Positions 7,062 through 16,345 of a DNA stretch of 64,000 nt are shown here, in pieces (position 1 is the first letter of the stretch; every line of letters begins with the position of its first letter). Made by a program: the position numbers and the translations under genes. The DNA lies in NCBI GenBank assembly GCA_910575665.1, contig CAJTFB010000020.1, forward strand, positions 1 to 64,000, in the 5' to 3' direction. The notes under the pieces are model-generated. The model did no database searches, had not been told where the DNA came from, and saw nothing but the letters and a program-made list of their open reading frames with translations. The DNA comes from Eubacteriaceae bacterium (GTDB taxonomy: Bacteria; Bacillota; Clostridia; Lachnospirales; Lachnospiraceae).

Positions 7062-8174
7062 TCATTCTATAATCATCTTATCAACTAATAAATCATTTAT
7101 GGCTTTTTCCACTCTACTTTTTATAATTCTTACGTTTTTAAAACGATGCAAATTCTCTTTATGCCACTGATATATATTAGTGTCTCCTACTATCTGTTTC
7201 TCCTCATCCGAAAAATTCTGTAAGTAAGAATTGTAAATATTATCTAAAATAATTTCTTTTTCAGAAATTGAAAGATATTCAAACATTATGGTATCATCAA
7301 AGCGTGAGAAAATCGGCATCCCCATGCTCTTAATTACTTCTGTTTCTGACATAAAATTTGATGTACATATAATAATACATCTAGTTAAATCTACTTCATA
7401 GTTCGTATCAATATATACTCCTTCATCAAACATTTGATAAAAAGCATTATAAAAATTAGGATTGACCTTATCAAATTCATCTATAAGCACAACATTGGAT
7501 TCACGAGACATTAAATCTTTTGCCAAACTACTCTTTGAATGTTCTGAACCAAAAACATAATTATATCCTTCCATAGTCTGCATCATAGAAAACTGAACCC
7601 TAAGCAATCTTCCTCCTAAAACCCGACTTATTACTTTTGCTGTTTCTGTCTTTCCAATTCCAGAATCTCCCAGAAACATAATAACAACGGGTTTCTTCTG
7701 TGATGGATTGCATAACCGAAACAGATTTGAAACTACCGATTTTTTTGCCTTTTCCTGCCCGATAATATATGTACTAATATTTCGCCATATTTCTTTTAAA
7801 ACATCTCTATCAATATTGCGATATTTTGTATATTCATATTCAATATTTTCAGCATACGACGCTTGCAAAGATTCTATTATCCTCTTTGGCGGATTATGCA
7901 AAAAAGTAGTGTCAACATCATGATTAGTTGTCACAATAGAAATAAAATTTTGAATCACATGTTCAAATACCGAAGCATAGTCATCTGCATGGACAATGAG
8001 ATTTTTTACATCAATTATCCCATGCAAATATGCATGTTGCTGACGAAGATTTGCATTGTAATCTTTTATCAAGTCCATAAAATATGTTATATCCTCATCC
8101 GCAGTAATCTTCTCATCAAGAAAATTCTCAAAATCTTTTTTAGAACCAATAAAAACATAAATTTTATTATTCAT
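7062..8174 (-). CDS. AAA+ ATPase of the ClpB/Torsin-like type, candidate defence protein
   Basis: A 370-residue protein. Residues 1-125 match no family I know. Residues 130-360 are a single AAA+ module: Walker A GDSGIGKT (169-176), a possible pore loop with YNYVFG (205-210), Walker B VVLIDEFDK (228-236), sensor-1 Asn273, an SRF arginine finger (Arg291) and a sensor-2-like Arg354. It is closest in style to the second ATPase domain of ClpA/ClpB and to Torsins, but has no ClpP-binding loop. The start (AGGAG, 9 nt) lies inside the end of the DUF6414 gene, so the two are translationally coupled. Substrate remodelling in an immunity system is inference. Confidence 0.8.
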   Translation of the reverse strand: MNNKIYVFIGSKKDFENFLDEKITADEDITYFMDLIKDYNANLRQQHAYLHGIIDVKNLIVHADDYASVFEHVIQNFISIVTTNHDVDTTFLHNPPKRIIESLQASYAENIEYEYTKYRNIDRDVLKEIWRNISTYIIGQEKAKKSVVSNLFRLCNPSQKKPVVIMFLGDSGIGKTETAKVISRVLGGRLLRVQFSMMQTMEGYNYVFGSEHSKSSLAKDLMSRESNVVLIDEFDKVNPNFYNAFYQMFDEGVYIDTNYEVDLTRCIIICTSNFMSETEVIKSMGMPIFSRFDDTIMFEYLSISEKEIILDNIYNSYLQNFSDEEKQIVGDTNIYQWHKENLHRFKNVRIIKSRVEKAINDLLVDKMIIE

Positions 8175-8976
8175 GCTGTGCCACTCCTGCTAAAAGTACA
8201 TCGTAAACCGTTAACAAATCCCTAGAAATAACTTCTTCATCTTCACCATATGTTGGATTATCATAAGAAACTTCTTCTGCAGTAACAGCATTTATTTCAG
8301 AAACAATAGAAATATTTTTCCGCTCAACCTTTCCTACTGGTACTGCATAAATGGACAAATCCATTTTTAGCAAATCCGATATTTTGTAATTATTTTTAAA
8401 ACTCTCTATATTAAATCGGAGTATTATAGAATCATTTTCAACAATTCCTTCAAATTCAAAATACCCTTTTGCAAGTTTTATACTGTCGTCCATATTAACA
8501 ATATCAATACTTAAATCTAAATCTGTATTGAGATTTAAACCTTCTCCTTTAAACATCTTCATATATGGAGCAATCATAATAACATAACTAAGAGAGTCCT
8601 TTATCACTTTTATTTTAATATCATCAAATACCACAATATGAGATTCTTCATTTTCAACTATATCCAAAAAATCAGTCAAAATTGTATTCTGCAATATTGT
8701 TTTTATTAATTCTTCGCTTTTAAAAGATGTTTCTAAATTTGATTCCATTTGAGCTTTTGCTCCAAGTCCAATTAAATTCTTAAATAAACTACTTATCCCA
8801 ATAGATGCTTCCGCACTTACTTTAGCTTCTCCACTATCTGTATCTCCACTTAATAATTCCGTGGTTTTGATAAGTTGTCCCCCTTCAATAATCTGAATAT
8901 AGTCAGTGACTGAACTTTCATCAAAATATATTACTTTTGTAAGTTTATTTGCGTTTTTATTTTCCCTATTTCCCAT
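8167..8976 (-). CDS. DUF6414 family protein
   Basis: A 269-residue protein. The N-terminal TKVIYFDESSVTDYIQIIEG motif is typical of DUF6414. A glycine/alanine-rich amphipathic stretch (about 50-75) follows, then a mostly beta-strand C-terminal half. I chose the ATG at 8976 rather than 8994 because GGAAAGGA lies 8 nt before it. It overlaps the downstream AAA+ ATPase gene by 8 bp, and the pair appears to be the whole operon. Function is unknown; the N-terminal region resembles membrane- or toxin-associated segments only in composition. Confidence 0.7.
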   Translation of the reverse strand: MGNRENKNANKLTKVIYFDESSVTDYIQIIEGGQLIKTTELLSGDTDSGEAKVSAEASIGISSLFKNLIGLGAKAQMESNLETSFKSEELIKTILQNTILTDFLDIVENEESHIVVFDDIKIKVIKDSLSYVIMIAPYMKMFKGEGLNLNTDLDLSIDIVNMDDSIKLAKGYFEFEGIVENDSIILRFNIESFKNNYKISDLLKMDLSIYAVPVGKVERKNISIVSEINAVTAEEVSYDNPTYGEDEEVISRDLLTVYDVLLAGVAQHE

Positions 8977-9089
8977 GCCGTAAATCCTTTCCATTTTTCT
9001 TCGCTCACAATCGCCTTATATACAAATTCAAATAGTCTCTGTATTTCTGAAATAACAATCGAACGTACAGCATCCTACCATTGATATCA

Positions 9090-9410
9090 TTAAATCATCC
9101 GAAAATGTTCCAATGCTTCCCTTATAGCCATTTCTTTCTCTGGCGGGCATTTCGGCTGTCTGGAATTTTCCGATTTCGGCAGATTATAATTTGCCCTCTC
9201 AATAATACCACATTTCTGTTTTATCTGTGCGATATACAAACTGCTGACTTTCAATCCCGTATGCTCCAACACATAATCCTTGATTTCCTCATAGGTGGCT
9301 TTACTCTCCGCAGCCGTCAAATCAAGCTCGTCCATCTGAAGCTCAACCTCGATATGTTGGTCTGCATGAAGTTTGGACAATAAACATACCGTCTCAACGG
9401 TATTACCCCT
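9090..9410 (-). pseudogene. Displaced 3' tail of an rlmD (23S rRNA methyltransferase) gene
   Basis: About 105 codons encode VETVCLLSKL and a C-terminal extension (LDLTAAESKATYEEI, GLKVSSLYIAQIKQK, CPPEKEMAIREALEHF) that I know from the C-terminus of RlmD/RumA proteins in Lachnospiraceae. It has no catalytic domain and no ribosome binding site. It begins at the residues where the intact RlmD at 12297-13664 ends (VETVVMLSRK), and both ends share ACCGTCTCMAC. It looks like the old 3' end of a target gene pushed away by insertion. Confidence 0.65.
9388..9398. repeat. att-like core, left copy
   Basis: ACCGTCTCAAC within the displaced rlmD tail. It matches 10 of 11 bases at 12319-12329 in the 3' end of intact rlmD. 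Short enough to reflect shared codons alone (V-E-T-V). Confidence 0.35.
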
Positions 9411-11144
9411 TTCCCACAAGTTTTTCAGGAATCCATCTATCCAAGCAGTATTTAATATAATATCCCATATTTTCTTGGCGACTACTATGCTTTCTGATAT
9501 TTACAACAAGTTCATGATATATCTTTTCTACCAAACTCACTAATCGCTTTGTAGATTGATGTATCTCTGGACAAATCTCCAATATTATATTTGACATATC
9601 TTCATATATCTCATAATATAGTTCAAAATAGTTTAACTTCTCCTTTAATTTTTTTCGAACTTCTTCAAAATATATTCCACACTCTTCTTCATCAAATGTG
9701 ACAACATATGTAACAAATTTTATATTTCTATTACCATGATTCAACGCTTCACCATTCAATGTCTGCGAATATTGTAATGAACTCAAATCAAAATATTTTT
9801 CCTTTTGTAAATATTTATCAAAAATCATTTCCTTTTCTTTTGGTTCTAATGGATTTCCAAATGGAACTTGTTCTAAAAATTCCTCTGTTTCAAATTCTAA
9901 CTCATCCCAGTCTTTCCATGTAACAACCCCAGGTAAAAAAGTTCCTACATTTGTTATATCAAATAGTTTATGTGTAATTGCAATTTTATTTTTATCATTA
10001 CTAAGTTCAACAAATCTATAATCTCTTTCTCTACACCATTCTGCAATTAGCTCAACTTCTTTAATGGAACATTGAGAAATGTCTATAATGCAAAAAGATT
10101 TATTTCTCATAGCTGATACTAATTCTATATCCGTTTTCCTAGTATAAAAAGAAAAACCTGCAGAAAAGATTTCCACTGCAAAGTCAACACTATCATGTAC
10201 AAAAAGTTCCTGTTCATCAGACCATGAACGTACTTTTTCACTATAAATATAACTCTCATCCAAATCAAATGTAAAATGATAGTCTGTAATGATACTATTT
10301 TCAATTCGAGAAAAACTTGTCCATTCTGTCAAATTAGATATTCTTCTTTCATCTAATTCAGATATTATTTCGACAGGGCTCATTATAAATGCAATCCATC
10401 CATTATTCTGTAACTCTGACTTTACCTGTATAATAACTTCATAAATTCCATCCCAAAATTGTTCCATCGGCTGGGCATCAGCAATATATTCAACACCTGT
10501 AATATATCCACCAAGTTCACAATGATGATATGAGGCCAAATAAGCTGGTAACATATTAGGTAAGCTCGATATAGCTTTCATATTGCCAGATTCTCGAATC
10601 GGAAAATTGTTATAAATTTCCATTGAAGTAAAAATTCTATATTGCGGCATCCATATTGGATAAATATTACATTTATATTTAGAATTATGAATTTTATATA
10701 CTTTCGTCAAATAATAGGACTCAACCTGACTTTTAATCCTTTGAACTCCCTCATCGTCAAAAACATGAGTGTATTTCACAGAAACACTCACGGTATCATT
10801 TTCTGGTTTTTCTATATCAGTTTCTTCTGTAGGAAAACACCAGTAACCAATGTTTTTTGAACATTCCCAAACAATAAGCACAACAGGGTAATAACTATGT
10901 TTCCATAATTTTAATAGACCAGTTGACAATGATACTGACAATCCTTTTTTTGTCCTTCTAATATATCCCTATATGTATTGCAATCCTTAGATCCAGAAAA
11001 AATATCACAAAACAAATCTTCTCCAAAATCCGACTTCCCCAATGAAGTACATACAATATGATTTCTTTGATATATTAAATTCGTTGATAATTCTCCTATA
11101 TTTCCCGTAAAATAACTATTAGGCGCTTTTATGTCTTTCCTCAA
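9403..11144 (-). pseudogene. DUF4365-domain protein gene, frameshifted
   Basis: The first 77-codon frame (TTG start at 11144, GAGGTGG upstream) encodes NIGELSTNLIYQRNHIVCTS and LGKSDFGEDLFCDIFSG, the start of a DUF4365 nuclease-like domain. It stops at 10911. A second frame, open from about 10970 to 9403, encodes GYIRRTKKGLSVSLSTGLLK and the long remainder (about 510 residues) of the same kind of protein. Between them the central DUF4365 segment, usually with a QVK motif, seems shortened. This indicates a frameshift plus small deletion; programmed shifting is less likely. The last 17 bp overlap the rlmD tail. Confidence 0.65.
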
Positions 11145-11216
11145 TTTTCCACCTCATTTTCATATAAACCGTCTTCTAAAAAATCTTTTAGCTTTTTAAC
11201 TTTTCTGTAAATCCAC

Positions 11217-12050
11217 TCATAATTTCGGCAAATTATTCACGCTTACTGTTTCCAAAGTCTGCAACTGCTGTACCGCTAACTGCCGAAGCAACTCCATTCT
11301 CTCTTTCTGTTTCTTTCCCTGATTAATCAAAACAGCATTATAACTTTCCAGATTCGCAAGCACTAATAACTGGTTCAGTGTTGCCACATCCCGCATATTT
11401 CCTTTAACTTCTGGATTTTCATCTTTCCATTGCTTAGCTGTTTTTCCAAACAAGACTACATTCAACATATCTGCTTCACTGGCGTATGTATAAGATACCT
11501 GTGCAGGGGTTAATTCTGACGGTATCAAACTATCCTTAATGGCATTTGTATGTATCCTGTAATTCAACTTAGAAATTTCTCTGTTCAAATTCCAGTTCAA
11601 AGACAATCTACTGTTTTCATCTGTCTTTAATCTTCTGTAATCCTTCATAATATATAACTGAAACTCAGGCGAAATCCAAGTTGCGAAAGACATAGCAATA
11701 TCACTATGAGCATATGTTCCGCCATAACGTCCCGCTTTTGAAACAATGCCAATGGCATTCGTTGTTTCTAGCCACTTCTTTGGCGACATTGTAAAAGCAT
11801 TCGCTCCGGCCTGCTTTTTAAACCCCTCGAATTCGAGGGGTTTAAAATCTGGATTATGAAGTCTTTCCCATAATCCCAGAAATTCTATAACATCCCGATT
11901 TCTCATCCAGTTTTGAATAACCGCCGTTGGATCATCGCTCTTATATCGGGCAATATCCGTCAATGAAATAAATTCATTTTCAAAATCCTGTGTATAAATA
12001 CCAATATCTATCCCATTCGCATGAATTGTATCCTTAATTATTTTTCCCAT
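11217..12050 (-). CDS. KilA-N domain protein
   Basis: A 277-residue protein. Residues 8-140 form a KilA-N DNA-binding domain (FISLTDIARYK, WMRNRDVIEFLGLWERLHN, GGTYAHSDIAMSFATWISPEF); a coiled-coil-like C-terminal half follows. Such proteins are common in phages and genomic islands, and their exact role is mostly unknown. The ATG at 12050 has AGGAGG just upstream and is preferred over 12089. A perfect 32-bp palindrome lies inside the coding region. It is in the island between the displaced rlmD tail and the intact gene. Confidence 0.8.
   Translation of the reverse strand: MGKIIKDTIHANGIDIGIYTQDFENEFISLTDIARYKSDDPTAVIQNWMRNRDVIEFLGLWERLHNPDFKPLEFEGFKKQAGANAFTMSPKKWLETTNAIGIVSKAGRYGGTYAHSDIAMSFATWISPEFQLYIMKDYRRLKTDENSRLSLNWNLNREISKLNYRIHTNAIKDSLIPSELTPAQVSYTYASEADMLNVVLFGKTAKQWKDENPEVKGNMRDVATLNQLLVLANLESYNAVLINQGKKQKERMELLRQLAVQQLQTLETVSVNNLPKL
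11816..11847. repeat. Perfect 32-bp palindrome inside the KilA-N gene
   Basis: Arms of 16 bp meet at 11831/11832 around CGAATTCG; the core is ACCCCTCGAATTCGAGGGGT and the ends are TTTTAA/TTAAAA. It encodes the conserved FKPLEFEGFK stretch. Confidence 0.85.
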
Positions 12051-12296
12051 TGCTCCTCCTGTAATATTATCACAAACTTTCTCAAGCATTGTAACTGTTA
12101 CTTCTCTTAGATATATTCTACCAAATAGTCATTTGTTTTCATCTTCCCACAATTCCCAATACGCTTCAATATAAAATTTAATGCACCTCGGATATACATA
12201 TAAATATTTTCTGCACACCTTTTTATACAACCTTGTATCTAAAGGCACTTTGCCCACCCTTACCAAACTCCACTTTTACATTAATCACACGCTCTA

Positions 12297-13664
12297 TTAC
12301 TTACGCGAAAGCATTACAACCGTCTCCACTCCCCTGGTCCACGGAAACATATCCACACACTCCGCCCGCTCCGGCGCGTACCCATGTTCCAGAAACATCT
12401 CCATATCTCTAGCGAGGCTGGTAGGCTTGCAGGAAATGTACAAGATCTGCTCCACACCATACTCCAGAATCTTTTTCAGTGCCTTGGGATGCACTCCTTC
12501 TCTCGGAGGGTCCAGCACGATAACATCCGGTTTTTCCTGAATTTCATCGATGACTTTCAGCACATCCCCGGCGATAAATTCACAGTTCTCCAGATGGTTC
12601 TGCGACGCATTTTCTCTAGCCGCCTCTACGGCCTCTTCCACTATCTCCACTCCGATCACCTTTTTGGCCACCGGCGCCAGTACCTGGGCTATGGTGCCCG
12701 TGCCACTATAAAGATCGAAGACCACCTTTCCCTCTACATCCCCGATGTACTCACGGGCTTTTTCATACAGCACTTCTGCACCGAGCGAATTGGTTTGGAA
12801 AAAAGAAAAAGGAGAGATCTTAAATTTAAGTCCCAGAATATCTTCATAAAAATAATCCCGCCCATAAAGGATTTCGGTGGAATCTGCCCGGACCACATCG
12901 GACAATCCATCGTTCACCATATGGAGAATGCCGGCGATCTTTCCCTCATACTCTCCGGCCAGCAGCAAGTCACGGTACTCCGTAAGATCCATGGAAAGCT
13001 GGGACGTCGTCACCAGGCAGACAAGGATTTCCCCCGTCTTTGCCGCTCCTCGCACCAGCAGATGGCGCAGATATCCCTCGTGGGTGATCTTATGGAAAAA
13101 AGAAATTTCCTTGGATGCAAAGTAGTCTACCGTTGTAGACAAAATCTTTCGGATATCCGAGTTCACGATCTGGCAGTTTTTTACGGGGACGATATCATAA
13201 AAACTCCCTCGTTTATGTAATCCCAGTGTCAGATCCCCTCCCTTGCACTCATCGCCAAAGGAAAACTCCATTTTATTGCGGTACTCCCAGACTGCCGGGC
13301 TTGCCTCACAAGAGGTCAGAGGAATCTCTGGACAGATCTGGTCAAACAAGGCCCTGACCTGTTCCAGCTTCAGGTTCTTCTGCCCTTCATAACTGAGCAT
13401 CTGATAGGAGCAGCCACCACAAAGATCAAAATGGGGGCATGGGGGAACCTCTGTCTCCATCCCCGATTTCTCTAGTACTTCCTGAAGCCTTCCCTCTTTG
13501 CGGTTCTGGCGGTTTTTTGTCAGACAGAAGGAGATCTTCTGCTCCGGAAGGACATTTTTTACCTGAACCTGTACCTCTCCCTCTTCTGTTTCCACTTTTA
13601 CGATTCCTTTATTGGGAAATTTCAAAAAAGAAACTTCCCCCTCATATATTTCATTCTTTTTCAT
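12297..13664 (-). CDS. rlmD: 23S rRNA (uracil-1939-C5)-methyltransferase RlmD
   Basis: A 455-residue methyltransferase. It has an N-terminal TRAM domain (about 1-65), a [4Fe-4S] cysteine set Cys76, Cys82, Cys85 and Cys164 (CPHFDLCGGC), a SAM-binding fold with DLYSGTGTIAQ, the DPPREG motif and the catalytic-cysteine motif ISCKPTSLARD. It makes m5U in 23S rRNA using SAM. The length is normal for the family, but it ends at VETVVMLSRK without the long tail seen in many relatives; such a tail lies alone at 9090-9410. The 3' end of rumA/rlmD is a known integration site for streptococcal integrative elements. Confidence 0.92.
   Translation of the reverse strand: MKKNEIYEGEVSFLKFPNKGIVKVETEEGEVQVQVKNVLPEQKISFCLTKNRQNRKEGRLQEVLEKSGMETEVPPCPHFDLCGGCSYQMLSYEGQKNLKLEQVRALFDQICPEIPLTSCEASPAVWEYRNKMEFSFGDECKGGDLTLGLHKRGSFYDIVPVKNCQIVNSDIRKILSTTVDYFASKEISFFHKITHEGYLRHLLVRGAAKTGEILVCLVTTSQLSMDLTEYRDLLLAGEYEGKIAGILHMVNDGLSDVVRADSTEILYGRDYFYEDILGLKFKISPFSFFQTNSLGAEVLYEKAREYIGDVEGKVVFDLYSGTGTIAQVLAPVAKKVIGVEIVEEAVEAARENASQNHLENCEFIAGDVLKVIDEIQEKPDVIVLDPPREGVHPKALKKILEYGVEQILYISCKPTSLARDMEMFLEHGYAPERAECVDMFPWTRGVETVVMLSRK
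12319..12329. repeat. att-like core, right copy
   Basis: ACCGTCTCCAC in the last codons of rlmD, one mismatch from the copy at 9388-9398. Together they bracket the KilA-N/DUF4365 island of about 2.9 kb. Confidence 0.35.
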
Positions 13665-13685
13665 TTTTTAACCCTTTCATGATAT

Positions 13686-15050
13686 TTATACCTGTTTATT
13701 CTGGGTTTTTTCGGATAATTCTTTCCACACCACACAGATCATCGTCAGGAAACAGGCGAGACCTCCCACCGCATTAGAAACCGGCTCTGCCAGATAGACG
13801 CCATCCACTCCCAGTCCCCACAGTTTTGGCAGAAGAAGCGTCAATGGCACCACAATGATCACCTTGCGGAACAGGGAGAAAAAAACGGAATATCTGGATT
13901 TTCCCAGCGCCACAAAGGTAGACTGTCCAGCAAATTGAAATGCCATAAAGAAAAAGCCGAAGAAATACAATTTCAATGCTTCCTTACCTGGGGCCTCCAT
14001 GGCGGGACTGTCACTAAACATCCGGATAAATACCCCTGGCTCCACCATAACAAATATCCACACAGCCGTGGTATAAAAAAAACCGATAAAAGATGTAAAC
14101 AAGATCGCCTGCTTCACCCTTTTATATTCTCCAGCGCCATAATTAAATCCAAGCACCGGTTGCGCCCCGCTGGTAACGCCAACTATAGCAATATTAGCGA
14201 TCTCCCGTACTGAATTTAAAATGGTCATAACACCAATATATAGATCTCCACCATAGGACTTCAAAGTCACATTGCAGATGATCTGTACGAAACTGTTCGT
14301 CACCGCCATGATAAAACCGGAAGTTCCGAGCCCAACTATCTTTTTGACCAGCGGAAACTCCAGGCGCATACCGGCGGGAACTAGCCGAAACAGCGTCCTC
14401 TTTCCCACAAAAAACCTCAGTACCAGAAAGGCAGAGACAAACTGTGAAATAACAGTAGCCACTGCTGCCCCCCGTATTCCCATCCCAAAGACAAAGATAA
14501 ACAGGGGATCCAGGGCAATGTTCAAGATGGCGCCGCTCATCACCACCATCATTCCTGTCTTCGGAAATCCCTGGGCATTAATAAACTGATTCATTCCCGT
14601 TCCCACCATTAAAAAAACCGTACCTAGCAGATAGATCATGAGATATTCCCTGGCATAAGGATATGTCGCCTCGCTGGCCCCGAATAAATACAGGATTTCC
14701 CTTTGAAATAAATAGCCGATGCCCATTAGGATCACTGCCATCAGAACCAATAAGAAAAAAGTATTATTTAAGATCCGGGAAGCCTTCTTTTCCTCCCCGG
14801 CGCCCCTGGCGATAGAGAATAGAGGCGCGCCTCCCATAGCGAACAGATTTGTAAACGCAGCAATAATCGATATGATGGGAAATATCAACCCGATGCCTGT
14901 CAGAGCTTGTCCGTGAGTTCCCGGAAGGTGACCGATATAGATCCGGTCCACTACATTATAAAGCAGCTGGATCAGCTGCGCGATCGTAAGGGGAACTGCT
15001 TGCATTAAAATATGGCGGCATACATTTCCCTTGGAAAAATCATTTTTCAC
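13686..15050 (-). CDS. MATE family exporter (DinF/NorM type)
   Basis: A 454-residue membrane protein with twelve hydrophobic segments and the MATE landmarks PLTIAQLIQLLYNVVDRIYI near the N-terminus and VTSGAQPVLGFNYGAGEY in the second half. It starts at GTG with GGGG shortly upstream. It is probably chromosomal and lies directly upstream of rlmD with a 21-bp gap, so the two may be co-transcribed. Substrate unknown; drug or metabolite export coupled to cation influx is the family role. Confidence 0.88.
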   Translation of the reverse strand: MKNDFSKGNVCRHILMQAVPLTIAQLIQLLYNVVDRIYIGHLPGTHGQALTGIGLIFPIISIIAAFTNLFAMGGAPLFSIARGAGEEKKASRILNNTFFLLVLMAVILMGIGYLFQREILYLFGASEATYPYAREYLMIYLLGTVFLMVGTGMNQFINAQGFPKTGMMVVMSGAILNIALDPLFIFVFGMGIRGAAVATVISQFVSAFLVLRFFVGKRTLFRLVPAGMRLEFPLVKKIVGLGTSGFIMAVTNSFVQIICNVTLKSYGGDLYIGVMTILNSVREIANIAIVGVTSGAQPVLGFNYGAGEYKRVKQAILFTSFIGFFYTTAVWIFVMVEPGVFIRMFSDSPAMEAPGKEALKLYFFGFFFMAFQFAGQSTFVALGKSRYSVFFSLFRKVIIVVPLTLLLPKLWGLGVDGVYLAEPVSNAVGGLACFLTMICVVWKELSEKTQNKQV

Positions 15051-15151
15051 ATATACCCCGGCTTTCTAACATAATGTCGGGGGCAAAAAGTGTTTGCCCC
15101 CTATGAGACACAAATTGCGCCGTCGAATAAATTTGTCACTGCAAAATGCCA

Positions 15152-15496
15152 CTATAGGTTGGATCCATTCCATCCCCAATTCGGAATCTCCTGATATTTC
15201 ACATAGATCCGGTTTTTCGGGATCGACAGCTCACTTTCAAAGATATCACAGATCACCCCAGTCAGTGAGTTGAACGCAGAGGGAGAAGCCTTCCCATAAA
15301 TGCTCACCTCAATAAAAGCACTTTCCTCTGATCTATTTCCCTGAAAAAACAAGTCATAGCTGTCCTCAAAGCCCACCATCAGCCAATTTTCAGACTTTCC
15401 AATAGTCGAAGCCACTGCCTCGCCTAACTTGGATTTGATGGCTTCTTTTTTCTCTTCTGACATCTTAACAGTAACCTTAGAATTAATAAATGGCAT
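15152..15496 (-). CDS. MIF-like phenylpyruvate tautomerase
   Basis: A 114-residue protein of the macrophage migration inhibitory factor family. It keeps Pro2, which becomes the N-terminal catalytic base after Met removal, the IGKSENWLMV segment with the conserved Lys, and the C-terminal NWGWNG stretch. The family forms trimers that tautomerise phenylpyruvate or dopachrome analogues; bacterial roles are poorly defined. It stands alone with its own leader and points the same way as the MATE gene. Confidence 0.85.
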   Translation of the reverse strand: MPFINSKVTVKMSEEKKEAIKSKLGEAVASTIGKSENWLMVGFEDSYDLFFQGNRSEESAFIEVSIYGKASPSAFNSLTGVICDIFESELSIPKNRIYVKYQEIPNWGWNGSNL

Positions 15497-15661
15497 AATA
15501 TAACTCCTTCCTTAATACATCCAAAATATGATTTGACCCTAGCATCATAACTTTTGCCTTCACTCACAAATTATTATAGACAATATTCACGGGAAGTGCA
15601 ACCATTTCACACGTTTTTCAAATAAAGTAAATAGATGCAAAAACAAATACCTTGAAGATAT

Positions 15662-15690
15662 TTGCTTTTTTTCTAAAAATAAGTTATACT
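15662..15690 (+). promoter_or_regulatory. Promoter for the DUF1836 gene
   Basis: TTGCTT (15662-15667), 17 bp, TATACT (15685-15690). The gene starts 56 bp downstream. Confidence 0.55.
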
Positions 15691-15745
15691 GTTCTATACG
15701 ACTATTGAGTACACAGAAGCAAAAACTGTGAGAAATGGAGTTGTC

Positions 15746-16339
15746 ATGAAAAAGAGCAACGAAGAAAGTATTATGGATATTATCAAGAAACTGAGAGAAA
15801 TCGATTATATTTCTCCATCCGACATTCCAAACATTGATCTATATATGGATCAGGTTACAACTTTTATGGACGCACATCTGGAAGCCTGTAAAAGAACTGA
15901 TGAGGATAAGATCCTAACCAAGACCATGATCAACAATTACACAAAAAACAATCTTCTGCCGCCACCGGACAAGAAAAAATACTCCAAAGAACATATGTAT
16001 CTGCTAATCTTTCTCTACTATTTTAAAAATGTTCTTTCCATCAGCGACATTCAGAAAATATTTGCCCCTTTGACGCGTATGTTTTTTAATCATGCCTCGA
16101 AGGATATTTCTCTGGAAAAAATATACGAAGAAATTTTTAAATTAGAAAAGGAACAGACCAACAATCTGACCAAAGATGTGGTACGCCGGTTTAAGAGCTC
16201 TCAGGAGATCTTTTCAGACGCCACAGACGAGGCCGAATCGGATTATCTATCCCGGTTTGCTTACATCTGTATGCTTAGCTTTGACGTCTATATGAAAAAG
16301 CAGATCATTGAACGCATCATTGACGAGACACTGCATTAA
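15746..16339 (+). CDS. DUF1836 domain protein, probable regulator
   Basis: A 197-residue protein. It has an N-terminal MerR/HTH-like region with TMINNYTKNNLLPPPDKKKY, which is the DUF1836 signature and resembles the winged-helix segment of MerR proteins, followed by a helical C-terminal half. Proteins of this family are common in Clostridia and Bacilli, and no function is established. I chose the ATG at 15746, preceded by GGAG, over the in-frame start 18 nt earlier. Its 3' end faces the PHP phosphatase gene with only 6 bp between stops. Confidence 0.8.
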   Translation: MKKSNEESIMDIIKKLREIDYISPSDIPNIDLYMDQVTTFMDAHLEACKRTDEDKILTKTMINNYTKNNLLPPPDKKKYSKEHMYLLIFLYYFKNVLSISDIQKIFAPLTRMFFNHASKDISLEKIYEEIFKLEKEQTNNLTKDVVRRFKSSQEIFSDATDEAESDYLSRFAYICMLSFDVYMKKQIIERIIDETLH

Positions 16340-16345
16340 ATAACG

